From: Phycisphaerae bacterium
GTDB taxonomy: Bacteria; Planctomycetota; Phycisphaerae; UBA1845; Fen-1342
Assembly (NCBI GenBank): GCA_028279405.1
Contig: JANQNU010000072.1
Span: 19,570 to 83,569, forward strand
Length of the DNA stretch: 64,000 bases
Direction of reading: 5' to 3'
The notes beneath the pieces are model-generated. The model ran no database searches. It saw only the letters and a list, made by a program, of their open reading frames with translations, and had not been told where the DNA came from. Made by a program: the position numbers and the translations under genes. Positions 18,507 through 27,376 of this stretch are shown here, one piece after another. Position 1 is the stretch's first letter, and the number at the start of each line of letters is the position of its first letter.

Positions 18507-19525
18507 CGCAATCGAAGGCCGGGCCGGTCGCACTCGTTACCGGTGGCGGGGGGTTTCTCGGCCAGGCGGTCGTCGAGCACCTGGTTGCCGACGGATGTCG
18601 CGTGCGGAGCCTGTCGCGCGGAGATTATCCGGCGCTGGCTGCGCTCGGCGTCGAGCATATCCGAGCACCGTTGACCGATGCGGCGGCAGTCCGGTCGGCC
18701 TGTGCGGGCGTGGACGTGGTCTATCATGTCGCGGCAAAGGCCGGGTTGGGTGGAAGATACGCCGACTATGTTGACGCCAATGTGCGCGGCACCGAGGTGA
18801 TCCTCGATGCATGCCGGCATGCGGGGATCGGCCGGCTCGTGTACACAAGTTCGCCGAGCGTGGTATTCGACGGATCGGATATGGAAGGTGCGGACGAGTC
18901 GGCCTCGTACCCGGCGCACTATCATTCGCACTACAGTGCGACAAAGGCGCTCGGGGAGCAGGCGGTGTTGGCGGCGAACGATTCCTCGCTGCGAACGTTG
19001 GCGCTGCGGCCGCACCTGATCTGGGGGCCCCGGGACAACCACATTCTGCCGCGGATCGTCGCGCGGGCGCGGTCCGGAAGGCTGCGGATCGTCGGCGACG
19101 GGCAGAATCGCGTCGATACCGTTTACGTCGACAACGCGGCGGAAGTGCACCTGTGCGCGGCGCGGGCGCTTGATGCGGAGCCGCAATCGTCCGGGCGGGC
19201 TTACTTCATCAGCAACGACGAGCCGGTCAACGCGTGGGATTTCATCAATCGGCTGCTGGCGGTCGCCGGTGTTGCGCCGGTGCGCAAGCGGATTTCGCGG
19301 CGTGCGGCACGCAGTGTCGGCGCCGTGTGCGAATGGCTATGGACCGTTTTGCCACTTTCCGGCGAGCCGCCGATGACGCGTTTCCTGGCCGACGAGCTGT
19401 CGACGTCTCACTGGTTCGACATCTCGGCGGCGCGCCAACTGCTCGGGTACTCGCCGCGCGTGTCGCTGGATGAAGGATTGGGGCGTCTGCAGGCCTGGTT
19501 GCGCGACGAAGAATCGCGGCAATAG
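18503..19525 (+). CDS. oleD: OleD, NAD(P)H-dependent 2-alkyl-3-ketoacid reductase
   Basis: 340 residues, extended short-chain dehydrogenase related to 3-beta-hydroxysteroid dehydrogenases. Family role: OleD reduces the OleA product to the 2-alkyl-3-hydroxy acid that OleC then cyclises. Seen: Rossmann motif VTGGGGFLGQ at residues 12-21, YTSSPSVVFDG with the active Ser, and catalytic HYSATK (Tyr144, Lys148). The start is ATG at 18503, overlapping the oleC stop (ATGA); the frame stays open much further upstream, but that part antiparallels OleC in another frame and is not coding. Last recognisable gene of the pfa-ole run; the next gene is 126 nt on with its own strong ribosome binding site. Confidence 0.92.
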   Translation: MTQSKAGPVALVTGGGGFLGQAVVEHLVADGCRVRSLSRGDYPALAALGVEHIRAPLTDAAAVRSACAGVDVVYHVAAKAGLGGRYADYVDANVRGTEVILDACRHAGIGRLVYTSSPSVVFDGSDMEGADESASYPAHYHSHYSATKALGEQAVLAANDSSLRTLALRPHLIWGPRDNHILPRIVARARSGRLRIVGDGQNRVDTVYVDNAAEVHLCAARALDAEPQSSGRAYFISNDEPVNAWDFINRLLAVAGVAPVRKRISRRAARSVGAVCEWLWTVLPLSGEPPMTRFLADELSTSHWFDISAARQLLGYSPRVSLDEGLGRLQAWLRDEESRQ

Positions 19526-19651
19526 CCGCGCGTACCCGCTCCAGGGCAACCAAATCGAACCGAAGTGTCGAGCCGTTATCGCGCTCGTCGGAAATCCCGG
19601 CGGAAGGGGGGCTATCGTCTTGCAGATGAGCTTGGACATAGGAGGTGCGTG

Positions 19652-19861
19652 ATGCGCATTCGAGTCGAGATTCGGAATGATCGTGGCGAGAACGTCGATT
19701 GGAGTTTGCCGGAGGAGCGCGCGTTCGTAACAATCGCTGACGAGCGAATCGGGATCGTCACAAATGCAATCGAGCTTGCGGTGCACGCTGCCCGCAACCC
19801 GGCGTCAACGTCGGCGCGTCTGTTGGAGGCTGCGCTCGAGGAGCGCAACGCCGGCGGGTGA
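19652..19861 (+). CDS. Small hypothetical protein, 69 aa
   Basis: Short acidic protein (MRIRVEIRND... ending EERNAGG) with no signal peptide or membrane segment. A perfect AGGAGG lies 6 nt before the ATG (19640-19645), which is the main reason to accept it. Codon usage resembles its neighbours. I do not recognise the family. It follows oleD by 126 nt in the same direction and could be the tail of that transcript, but nothing in the sequence ties it to lipid synthesis. Confidence 0.6.
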   Translation: MRIRVEIRNDRGENVDWSLPEERAFVTIADERIGIVTNAIELAVHAARNPASTSARLLEAALEERNAGG

Positions 19862-20227
19862 TGCCGTGGGTGGGCGCGGAAAGCACCAACGACGGGGCAC
19901 CACGCCTTTTTCAGTGTCACCCATCGGCTCGGACGTAGCGCCGGACTTCCAGGTGTAGCGATCGGGGAAGGTGTCATCCTTCGATGCCCCACCTCAAAAT
20001 GAGACGGGGCCCTTTTCACGGACGCGCCGGAGCGCGATATCCGGCGCTACAGCGCAGGTAGGGTGCGTTCCTTTGAAGCAACACGCCAAACGAGCCCCGA
20101 GCCGCAGCGAGAGGGCCGACAGCGCGCGGCGTTGCCGCGGGGTAGGTCGCCGTTGAGGAATCTGCTAATATGAATGCTCGTGTCGAGGGAGTTTGAGCGC
20201 GGCCGATCGGGTCGTGGGGGTAGGTAG
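19862..20227 (+). repeat. Gene-free stretch with degenerate repeat modules
   Basis: Contains the GTAGCGCCGGAC element (19935-19946) and its inverse near 20040-20050, a GGGTGCGTTCCTT module (about 20060), and a degenerate GAGCCCCGAG...GCGAGAGGG module (about 20093-20120). These recur elsewhere in the window. No credible gene, terminator or riboswitch was seen. Confidence 0.6.
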
Positions 20228-21343
20228 ATGATTGCATCGTGCGAGTGTGGTGCACGCTATCGGGTCGGAGACGACGCTGTGGGGCGTCGTTTTCGGTGCA
20301 AGAAATGCAATGGGGTGATTCACGTCTCCGCCAGCAAGTCGGCCGATCGTGCGCCGGCAGCGGCTGACGATGCCGCGGATGCGCTGTCAGCACTATCCGG
20401 CGGTAGTACGGTCGAGCCGTCGCGGCGCGCGGAACACGCCGCAGCACAGAGCGCCGCTGAGGCGGCAGGCGCTTCAGCCGGAGATGCGACGATGGCGCCC
20501 GATGGCGCCAAGCTGCCGCGTCCGCCGGGCAGTTTCGCGGGCTTCCTGCCGTTGGTCGGCCGGTGCTATTTTCTCCCGGTCAAGGGCGAGAACATGGTGC
20601 CATGGGTGGTCATCGCTGTCTTCGTCGCTGCGTCGCCTTTGCTGAAGTTCGTCTACTGTCTCTGGATGACCGGCGGACTCTTCATCTACTGCTGGTATGC
20701 GGCCTTGCAGTTCAATGTGCTGATTGATGGTGCGTCCGGCGAGGAACGGATCGAGGTGCCCGCGATCAGTGATTGGATCAGCGATGTGTTCATTCCCGGG
20801 CTGTATTTGTGGTTAAGCAAACTGATCGTGCGTTTACCTGCAGTGGCCTATCTCGGGTCGGTCTTCGCGCGGGACGGCATTGACCTGATCGAGGGGATCG
20901 TGATGGTCATTCAGGTGGTCGTCATGGATCCGGCGATACCAATGCTCCTGCTGGAGCCGATCGACATCGGCATCTATCTCGGCGTGCTCCTCATCGGGCA
21001 TTTTTTCTGGCCGATCGTGCTATTGGTGATCGCGGTTGGTGGCAACCCCTTTGACGGCCTCCGCTTCGACCTCATGGGACGCACCATCGTGAAGACACTT
21101 CCCGGCTATCTCTTTGTCGTTTTCTGCATGTACGCGAGTCTGGCGGTAACGACGGCAACGTACGCCGTGATCTATCTTGTCTGGGGCGAGGGGATGACGA
21201 TGCTCTCGGGTGACTTCTGCGCGCCGGTTTCCGCCTGGCTCGGCGCGACGTTGCTGGAGGTCTATCTGATGGTCTCCGTGATGCGGATGATCGGCGTGTA
21301 CTACCACCACTTCAAAAGCAAGTTCGCTTGGAGTTGGGGCTGA
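20228..21343 (+). CDS. Unknown multi-pass membrane protein with N-terminal MJ0042-type zinc finger
   Basis: 371 residues. The N terminus has four cysteines in CECGARYRV...FRCKKCNGVI (Cys5, Cys7, Cys24, Cys27), a treble-clef/MJ0042-like zinc site common in planctomycete and myxobacterial proteins. An Ala/Ser-rich linker (about 35-105) follows, then about six hydrophobic segments between residues 125 and 355, including WVVIAVFVAASPLL, IPMLLLEPIDIGIYLGVLLIGHFFWPIVLLVIAVGG and TTATYAVIYLV. No catalytic motif was recognised. It converges with the next gene on the opposite strand. Confidence 0.75.
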   Translation: MIASCECGARYRVGDDAVGRRFRCKKCNGVIHVSASKSADRAPAAADDAADALSALSGGSTVEPSRRAEHAAAQSAAEAAGASAGDATMAPDGAKLPRPPGSFAGFLPLVGRCYFLPVKGENMVPWVVIAVFVAASPLLKFVYCLWMTGGLFIYCWYAALQFNVLIDGASGEERIEVPAISDWISDVFIPGLYLWLSKLIVRLPAVAYLGSVFARDGIDLIEGIVMVIQVVVMDPAIPMLLLEPIDIGIYLGVLLIGHFFWPIVLLVIAVGGNPFDGLRFDLMGRTIVKTLPGYLFVVFCMYASLAVTTATYAVIYLVWGEGMTMLSGDFCAPVSAWLGATLLEVYLMVSVMRMIGVYYHHFKSKFAWSWG

Positions 21344-21384
21344 GCGATCGGCGCGTTGCTCGAAAGAACGGGGAGCGAGCAAGC

Positions 21385-22317
21385 TCACGCTCCGGCTTGA
21401 ACTGGCGTGGCCGCCGACAATCCGAGCGGTAGGGGGTGGGTGCCCGGGTCAAGTGTGTGGGCGAGGATCTCCAGGCTATCGACCAATCGCGGACCGGGTC
21501 GGCTGAAGTACGCGGACCCGTCCACGACCCAGGCGCGGCCCGCTTGCACACAGGGCAGCGCGGCGACCGGCGATGTTGCCAGCCAGCACTCCACGTCGCG
21601 CAGCGTTCGTTCGACGGTGTATCCGCAGCACGCGATGACGATCGCGTCCGGATCGGCGCCGACGACTTCGTCCGCCGTCACCAATCGGCTGCGCTCGCCG
21701 GGGCTTGCCAGGGGCTCCTGCCAACCTGCTGCCGCCACAAGTTCCGGCGTCCAATGCCCGCACGAAAACAGCGGGTCAAGCCACTCCAGCACGACGACCC
21801 GACGCCTCCGGGCACGGTTGCCGTCGTGCGCCTGGCTCTGTCGGCGAATCTGCTCGACGCGTTCCTGAAGCTGGCCGACCACTGTTGCCCCCGCCGAGGA
21901 GACGTCGGCCGCGGACGCGACCGTCTCGATCGAATCGAACACGTGCTCGAGACGTGTCGGCTCGAGATACAGCACGCGCGTCGTGTTCGGCAGGACGCGC
22001 AGCGCATCCCGCACCTCCGCGTCCGCGACGGCGCATACATCGCAGAGTGTCTGTGAGACGATCAGGTCCGGCCGTGCCCGCGTGAGGGCGTCCAGGTCCA
22101 ATCGATACAGCGCATCGCCGCCACTGAGTTGCTCGCGGACAAGCGTATCGATCGCGCCGCTCTCGGCGTCGGTCGGAATGAGCGTGTGGGTTACGGTAGC
22201 CTTGCCGCGCACGGTCGTCGGCCAGTCGCACTCATGGGTCACGCCAACCAGCGCATCCTCGAGCCCGATCGAACAGATGATCTCGGTGGCACTCGGCAAT
22301 AACGAGACGATTCGCAT
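21385..22317 (-). CDS. Cobalamin/Fe-siderophore-type periplasmic binding protein (BtuF-like)
   Basis: 310 residues from the ATG at 22317 (MRIVSLLPSATEI, the usual family start); an in-frame GTG at 22350 adds 11 residues. Class III substrate-binding fold: N-terminal RIVSLLPSATEIICSIGLEDALVGVTHECDWP, central DLIVSQTLCDVCAV, and C-terminal AWVVDGSAYFSRPGPRLVDSLEIL, all typical of proteins annotated as cobalamin-binding. There is no signal peptide or lipobox, and no transporter gene is adjacent, so it may be a soluble member of unknown role. The last codons and stop overlap a hairpin (21372-21393, arms GGAGCG and CGCTCC) that is related to the dispersed repeats. Confidence 0.8.
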   Translation of the reverse strand: MRIVSLLPSATEIICSIGLEDALVGVTHECDWPTTVRGKATVTHTLIPTDAESGAIDTLVREQLSGGDALYRLDLDALTRARPDLIVSQTLCDVCAVADAEVRDALRVLPNTTRVLYLEPTRLEHVFDSIETVASAADVSSAGATVVGQLQERVEQIRRQSQAHDGNRARRRRVVVLEWLDPLFSCGHWTPELVAAAGWQEPLASPGERSRLVTADEVVGADPDAIVIACCGYTVERTLRDVECWLATSPVAALPCVQAGRAWVVDGSAYFSRPGPRLVDSLEILAHTLDPGTHPLPLGLSAATPVQAGA

Positions 22318-22329
22318 ATAAGGATCATA

Positions 22330-22530
22330 TCGCGCGCCGACGCGGAACACCCGCGCGGAATCGTGCGTTAGAGTGGCGCTGGCGAAATCTTGGGGTGGGG
22401 GGCTGATACGGCGTTCTCTCAGTCCCCCATCCCTGGAAGGGATGGGGCACCTCGCTCGCGCTCGGGGGCTCGTTGGTGTCGGTGTTTGTTTGCGCAGGGG
22501 CCAGCGGCGTACCGGGGTTGAACCCTTGGT
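22330..22530 (-). repeat. Repeat modules between the BtuF-like gene and the KS gene
   Basis: Contains a CCCCCATCCCT...AGGGATGGGG palindrome (about 22422-22446) and an inverted CTCGCTCGCGCTCGGGGGCTC module (about 22450-22470), the reverse orientation of the GAGCCCCGAGCGCGAGCGAG repeat. It lies downstream of the KS stop. Confidence 0.65.
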
Positions 22531-22534
22531 GCAC

Positions 22535-23827
22535 CTAAGTCATTTGCCGAACGATCAGGGTGTCGTTCTGGCCGCCGAAGCCGAAGCTGTTGCTGAGGCA
22601 GACGTTCACATCGTGCTGACGTGGTTCGTTCGGCACGTAGTCGAGCGGGCAGTTCGGGTCTGGATGGACGTAGTTGCTGGTCGGCGGAATGACCTTGTCG
22701 CGGATTGCGAGCACGCATGTGATCAGCTCGACGGCGCCGGCGGCGGCCACGAGGTGGCCCATCATGCTTTTGATGCTGCTGACCGCGACGTTCTTGGCGT
22801 TATCGCCGAAGACGTTGCGGATCGCGAGCGTCTCGAGCTTGTCGTTCTCTTCCGTTCCCGTTCCGTGCGCGGAGATGTAATCGATTTGATCGGTCTTCAC
22901 GTCGGCGTCGTCGAGCGCCATTCGCATTGAAGCGGTCGCACCGCGGCCTTCTTCATGGATATCGGTGACGCGAAAGGCGTCCGCGGTCGAGCCGAAGCCG
23001 ACAATCTCCGCCAAAATCGAGGCGCCTCGTCGACGCGCGTTCTCGAGTTCCTCAAGAATGAGCATGCCGGCGCCTTCGCCGAGCACGAACCCGTCACGCG
23101 TCCGGTCGAACGGGCGCGAAGCGGTGGTCGGTTCGTCGTTTCGCGTGGAGAGCGCGGTGAGGCGATTGAATCCGGTGACGCCGAGCGGATGAATCATGCT
23201 GTGTGCGCCGCCTGAGATCATGATGTCGGCGTCGCCGCGCCGGATCTGGGCCGCGGCCTCGCCCAGTGCCTGGGTACTGGCCGCACACGCCGTCAGCGTG
23301 TTGAAGTTTGGGCCCTGTGCGTTGAATCGACACGCGATGTGCGAAGCCGCACAGTTCGGATCCTGCTCGAGTTCGTGCACGGCCGACAGTCGTTCGTAGG
23401 CTACGTCAGCCCAGCGGACGGCGTCGAGCGTGCGCTGCTCGTTGTCCCAGCCGTTGACAGCGGCTGCTGCGAAGTTGCCGAAGTCGAGCGGGCCCTCGCC
23501 GCCGCCGGGATACACACCGACCATCTCGGCCGAAACGCCATGGGCACCGTTGAGGCCGGCATGCGACCATGCCATCTCAGCCGCCGCGAGCGCGAACCGC
23601 GCGTTACGACTGGCCGAGATGTGCTGTGCCGCGCGGTCACCGAGGATCGCGTCGAAGTCGAAGCCTTTGACCTGCGCTGAGAACTGGGTCGGAAACGTCC
23701 CGGCGTCGAAGATCGCGGTCGTCGACACACCACTCTCGCCGCCCAGGAGCCGCTGCCAGGTACGCTCGAGGTCGCAGCCCAATGGCGTGACCCAGCCCAT
23801 TCCCGTAATGACAACTCTGCGGTTCAT
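22535..23827 (-). CDS. Beta-ketoacyl-ACP synthase II-type (FabF-like)
   Basis: 430 residues from ATG 23827 (MNRRVVITGMGWVTPLG); longer in-frame starts exist but lack family similarity. The catalytic triad is complete: Cys181 in LTACAASTQ, His321 in SAHGTGTEEND, His358 in SIKSMMGHLVAAAG. Family role: decarboxylative condensation of malonyl-ACP with an acyl-ACP in type II fatty acid or polyketide synthesis. It is the last gene of an operon (FabZ-like, ACP, FabZ-like, KS-like, KS) and follows the KS-like gene by 37 nt. The pair probably acts together, the other subunit having lost its histidines. Product unknown. Confidence 0.9.
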   Translation of the reverse strand: MNRRVVITGMGWVTPLGCDLERTWQRLLGGESGVSTTAIFDAGTFPTQFSAQVKGFDFDAILGDRAAQHISASRNARFALAAAEMAWSHAGLNGAHGVSAEMVGVYPGGGEGPLDFGNFAAAAVNGWDNEQRTLDAVRWADVAYERLSAVHELEQDPNCAASHIACRFNAQGPNFNTLTACAASTQALGEAAAQIRRGDADIMISGGAHSMIHPLGVTGFNRLTALSTRNDEPTTASRPFDRTRDGFVLGEGAGMLILEELENARRRGASILAEIVGFGSTADAFRVTDIHEEGRGATASMRMALDDADVKTDQIDYISAHGTGTEENDKLETLAIRNVFGDNAKNVAVSSIKSMMGHLVAAAGAVELITCVLAIRDKVIPPTSNYVHPDPNCPLDYVPNEPRQHDVNVCLSNSFGFGGQNDTLIVRQMT

Positions 23828-23864
23828 CCGAATGCTCGCTTGCTCTTGCCCGTCCCCGATCCTC

Positions 23865-25193
23865 TCATCGAAACGCCTTGAGCGCCAGGGCAGCGTTCTG
23901 CCCGCCACCTAACGCGTATGCTGTCGTCAGTGCCACGTCGACCGGCGCGTCCACCGGCCCGTCCAGCACGACGTTCAGGCCGCACTCCGTGTCCAGTGGA
24001 TCGCTGTTCACCGCGGCGGTGATCGTGTTGTGATGCACGGCAAGACAGGCGGCGATGAAGTCGATCGCGCCCGTACCCGCACCGTTGTTACCAATGCCGC
24101 CATTGACCGCCATTACCGGCACATCGTCGAACAGACTGCGCAGGCCCGCTGCCTCCGACGCATCGTGCACAGACAAACCGCACGCCATCGGCACCACCAG
24201 TCGGACGTCCGCGTTGGCCAATCCTGCGTCGCGCAGCGCCTTCTGCGCCGCGAGCGCCACGCCCCGACCTTCCGGGTGCGGCGTCGTCGGCTGCATCGGC
24301 GTGTGTGCATCATGCGCGGCGCCGAAACCGACCAGCTCCGCGTAGATCCGTGCTCCACGCGCTTGCGCGTGCTCCAGCGATTCGAGAATGACCAGACCGC
24401 CACCTTCGGTCGCGACCGTTCCGTCGCGGTCCTTTCCGAACGGCCGACAGGCGCTCTCGGGAGCGTCATTGCGCGTCGAGAGGCGCTTACCGAGGCTCTG
24501 GCGAATCAGTGCCATCGGGTTGGCCTTGCTTTCGGCGCCGCCGCATATGCAAACGTCGGCCGTGCCGCGTTCGATGGTCCGGTATGCTTCGCCGATCGCG
24601 AGGTGGCTGCTGGCTTCGCCGCAGGTGATCGTATTGCTCGGCCCCTGTGCGTCGTGCACGATCGTGACGTGACACGCGAGCATGTTCGGCAGGAACTTGA
24701 GCAGCCACAACGGCGTCAGATTCTGCATCCCTTCGTTGCCCCAGATCCGCAACGAGAACAGGTCCTCTGTCGTCGACTGCGCGAGTGCTTCGGAAAGCTC
24801 GCCGAGATCGGCGCAAATCAGGCCCGCGCCGATGTTCGCCCCGAATCGGGCGCTGTCCAGATTCTGCGGGCCCTCGGCGTCGGCGCGCTCGATGATGCAC
24901 TTGGTTCGCAGGCCGGCGTCCATGACGGCATGCCAGGCGGCGACAACCGCCAGTTCGATGTCGCGGGCCATGATCTTCCCGGCCTTGCGGTACCCCTTCG
25001 GAACGAAGTCGTTGACCTTTCGAACGTCCGCGATCTCACCGCCGATCTGGGAATCGAAGCGGCTCGGATCGAAGCTTTCGATGCGGTGGGTGCCGCTTCG
25101 CCCGTCCAGCAGTGCCTGCCAAAAGGCATCGACGCCGACGCCGATAGGGGTGACGGGACCGAGTCCGGTGACGACGACGCGACGCTTGCTCAC
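23865..25193 (-). CDS. KS-like partner protein lacking both catalytic histidines
   Basis: 442 residues with the beta-ketoacyl synthase fold (RRVVVTGLGPVTPIG; GGGQNAALA at the end). Cys191 is kept in NTITCGEASSH, but the HGTGT motif is replaced by PMACGL (Cys338 where His is expected) and the KxxxGH motif by NGGIGNN (Asn364 for Lys, Asn369 for His). It can therefore hardly carry out normal decarboxylative condensation and resembles a chain-length-factor-type subunit, or an acyl-transferring or starter-selecting KS. GTG start; the first bases overlap the stop of the FabZ-like gene (GTGA). A complete KS follows, consistent with a KS/CLF heterodimer. Confidence 0.88.
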   Translation of the reverse strand: MSKRRVVVTGLGPVTPIGVGVDAFWQALLDGRSGTHRIESFDPSRFDSQIGGEIADVRKVNDFVPKGYRKAGKIMARDIELAVVAAWHAVMDAGLRTKCIIERADAEGPQNLDSARFGANIGAGLICADLGELSEALAQSTTEDLFSLRIWGNEGMQNLTPLWLLKFLPNMLACHVTIVHDAQGPSNTITCGEASSHLAIGEAYRTIERGTADVCICGGAESKANPMALIRQSLGKRLSTRNDAPESACRPFGKDRDGTVATEGGGLVILESLEHAQARGARIYAELVGFGAAHDAHTPMQPTTPHPEGRGVALAAQKALRDAGLANADVRLVVPMACGLSVHDASEAAGLRSLFDDVPVMAVNGGIGNNGAGTGAIDFIAACLAVHHNTITAAVNSDPLDTECGLNVVLDGPVDAPVDVALTTAYALGGGQNAALALKAFR

Positions 25194-25678
25194 AGCGACA
25201 CCTTCTGCCGGCCGGCGGGCCGGTACGTTCGCAGCAGGTTCATGAACTCTTCCGTGAACACGAAGTTCTCTTCGGGAAACGCGAGACCACTCATATTCTG
25301 GTCGATGTGCGAGAAGACGATGTCCACCTCGCCAAGCGGCGCCCCGTCCAACTCGATCTTACCCAGGGTGGTGGCTGCAGAATCGGTCAGTTGCTCGATT
25401 TCCGCGACATACCGCAACTGGTCGCCGGGACGCACCAGCGCCTCGAACGCGGCACGCTTGACCTTTGCGAGGATCACCTTTTCCGAGAACTGCCGGGCCT
25501 CGCCCACCAGGATGCCCGCGGTCTGGGCCATGCCTTCAATCATCAGGCTGGCCGGCATGATCGGAAATCCGGGAAAATGGTCGTGCAGATGATCTTCTGC
25601 GAGCGTGACGTTCTTGACGGCCACGGCGCGCTTGCCGGAGTCGAACTCCTCAAACCGGTCAAACCAGATCCAGCGCAA
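25190..25678 (-). CDS. FabZ-like hotdog dehydratase
   Basis: 162 residues, single hotdog fold. HDHFPGFPIMPASLMIEGMAQ carries His34 and Glu48 at the FabZ catalytic positions. Family role: dehydration of 3-hydroxyacyl-ACP. The only start that fits family length is TTG at 25678, with TAGGA about 7 nt upstream, only 8 nt after the ACP stop, so translational coupling is likely. The C-terminal 50 residues (FSHIDQN...FTEEFMNLLRTY) extend beyond classic FabZ, as in planctomycete FabA/FabZ-like proteins. Confidence 0.85.
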   Translation of the reverse strand: MRWIWFDRFEEFDSGKRAVAVKNVTLAEDHLHDHFPGFPIMPASLMIEGMAQTAGILVGEARQFSEKVILAKVKRAAFEALVRPGDQLRYVAEIEQLTDSAATTLGKIELDGAPLGEVDIVFSHIDQNMSGLAFPEENFVFTEEFMNLLRTYRPAGRQKVSL

Positions 25679-25686
25679 CGGGAATC

Positions 25687-26079
25687 CTACCCACCAAGCT
25701 TGGCCTGAACGTAGCGCACGATCGTGCCGACAGTGAAAACCTCGGCAATGTTATCGATCACCGGATCCTTCTCGAATTCGGAGAGGTCGGCATGCGGCAT
25801 CGCGGCCTTCAATGCGGCCACGCCCGCCTCGTTGAGCTTCTTGTCGACGACATAGTCCGGATTGCTGAGGATCTGACGCGGGAAGAGCTCCTCCTGCGGG
25901 ATCTTGATCCCGAATGTCTTCTCCAACTGGAACGCGATGTCCAAAAAGTCGATCGACTCGGCGCCGAGATCCTCCTGGAGCCGCGCGGTTTCGGTAACCT
26001 CGTCATCGTCGACGCTCAGCGCGTCCACCAGCGTTTCCTGAACCTTCTCGAAGATCTCATCCTTGGTCATCGTGGGCAT
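25687..26079 (-). CDS. Acyl carrier protein, extended type
   Basis: 130 residues from ATG 26079, preceded by AGGAGG (4-nt spacer). Acidic four-helix ACP with the phosphopantetheine site GAESIDFLD (Ser42). It is about 50 residues longer than AcpP because of an insertion after the third helix region (NPDYVVDKKLNEAGVAALKAAMP...). It sits between two FabZ-like genes and is presumably the dedicated carrier for this operon. Other in-frame starts (GTG 26082, ATG 26070) have poorer spacing. Confidence 0.92.
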   Translation of the reverse strand: MPTMTKDEIFEKVQETLVDALSVDDDEVTETARLQEDLGAESIDFLDIAFQLEKTFGIKIPQEELFPRQILSNPDYVVDKKLNEAGVAALKAAMPHADLSEFEKDPVIDNIAEVFTVGTIVRYVQAKLGG

Positions 26080-26119
26080 CACGCCTCCTCATACCTGATC
26101 GCGTCGCAACGTGATCGCG

Positions 26120-26623
26120 TCACGCCGTACTGGCCGTCGACAACGACGTACCACCATGCAAACATAGCAATTCCAGCTGCTCTCGCAGGTGAGCGCGAAT
26201 CCGCTCATCCGTAGCCGAAAGAGTCGCGTCCGTGGCGGCCAGCGACAGGTGCCGCAGCGTCAAGCGACCCTTCACGATTTCCTTGCCATCCACGGAACCA
26301 CTCGCCGCGAAAACGCTGGTCTCTTCCGACATTTCCTTACAAATCGACTCGATCCGCAGGACGTGGCCCGGAGCGAGAAAACTCTTGTAAGTGACGTTGC
26401 GGGCCTCGCGCAGGACAACCAGGCTCGGCCGAAACGCCAACGCCGTCCGCGCCACCCACGCCGACGCCTGCACCAGCCCTTCCAGCATCAGCACGCCGGG
26501 AAGCACCGGGAACCGCGGAAAATGGTCCGCCAAGTACTCCTCGGCGAGCGACAAGGCCTTTTCCGCGCAGATCCGCTTGCCCGGCTCGAGCTCGCGAATC
26601 CGATCGATCAACACGAACTTCAC
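26120..26623 (-). CDS. FabZ-like hotdog protein, second copy
   Basis: 167 residues. LADHFPRFPVLPGVLMLEGLVQ holds His34 and Glu48 in the same positions as the other copy, so both look active. The first gene of the operon FabZ-like/ACP/FabZ-like/KS-like/KS. Two paralogous dehydratases with one ACP suggest that different chain lengths or double-bond positions are handled, or that the two form a heterodimer. The repeat-rich 26624-27376 region upstream must hold its promoter, but no clear -35/-10 pair was seen. Confidence 0.87.
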   Translation of the reverse strand: MKFVLIDRIRELEPGKRICAEKALSLAEEYLADHFPRFPVLPGVLMLEGLVQASAWVARTALAFRPSLVVLREARNVTYKSFLAPGHVLRIESICKEMSEETSVFAASGSVDGKEIVKGRLTLRHLSLAATDATLSATDERIRAHLREQLELLCLHGGTSLSTASTA

Positions 26624-27376
26624 GCTAGTCGGTACCCATTACCATACCTGCGAGTCGACGGCGCGGACACACCGGACCCGCGCATCATGCCGCACCGATT
26701 AATCCGGGGATCATACACAAGACCCGCCCACTTATCCACCCCGCGGGCACGCTCGGCGACCGGGGGGGGCGAAGCCATGGGGCGGTCATCCCGGCGCTTG
26801 CTCCCGCTCTTTGCTCGCGGGTGCGGATCTGAAACCGAGAAGGGATGGGGACCATGCTTGTGCTGAGACTGGCAAATCTGGAGTGAACTCAACCACCGCA
26901 AATTCGAACACTGGCGGAAAAGCCGCCAGTGCCACCCGCTCGTTCGCGCTCGTGGCTCGCTGTGTCTTGGTCTCTGATTCGCGCTGGGGCCCGTGGCGTA
27001 GACACGGACCTCGCAGAGGGAGCTTGCTCCCCCCCGAGCGTAGGCGACATGTATTCGGCGATCGTGTCGGCAACGGTGCGCCGTGCACTTCACACCGCTA
27101 CCGCCATCCACATCACTCAACCTGACGGCAGGCGACAGTTGCGTGGTCGCTTCACGGTGTCGTGACGGAATTCTAAATCAAAAAGTCAGGCATGACGTCG
27201 ACGCTTTCATGCGCGCGTCGGCACTTCCGCCGATTGGCAAACAAGAAACTCAACGCGCTTCGTGAGTAATCGACCGTGTGCGTCGCTCCACCCCGAGCGT
27301 AATTAATTGTCACCCAAAACCAACCGGGTGTGCTCGGAAGCATGCCCGACAAGACGACGACAAGGAGAAGCACGTC
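26624..27376. repeat. Gene-free divergent region with palindromic repeats
   Basis: Separates divergently transcribed genes. Holds the CACTGGCGG/CCGCCAGTG palindrome (26909-26931) followed by GCCACCC, an inverted module B hairpin with arms GGCCCGTG and CACGGACC (26988-27010), and AGGGAGCTTGCTCCC (about 27016-27030). The hairpin keeps base pairing relative to the canonical GGCCTTTG/CAAAGGCC copies although the stem bases differ. The rest (about 26640-26780 and 27060-27370) shows nothing I can name except the ribosome binding site AAGGAG at 27362. Confidence 0.75.

Noticed and set aside
22535..26623. Ladderane lipid biosynthesis cluster
   Set aside because: KS/FabZ/ACP genes are shared with many planctomycetes; none of the other proteins proposed for ladderane synthesis were seen, so the assignment is unsupported.
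26732..26740. DnaA box (TTATCCACC) hinting at an origin
   Set aside because: Single, one mismatch from consensus, no cluster or AT-rich unwinding element and no dnaA nearby.
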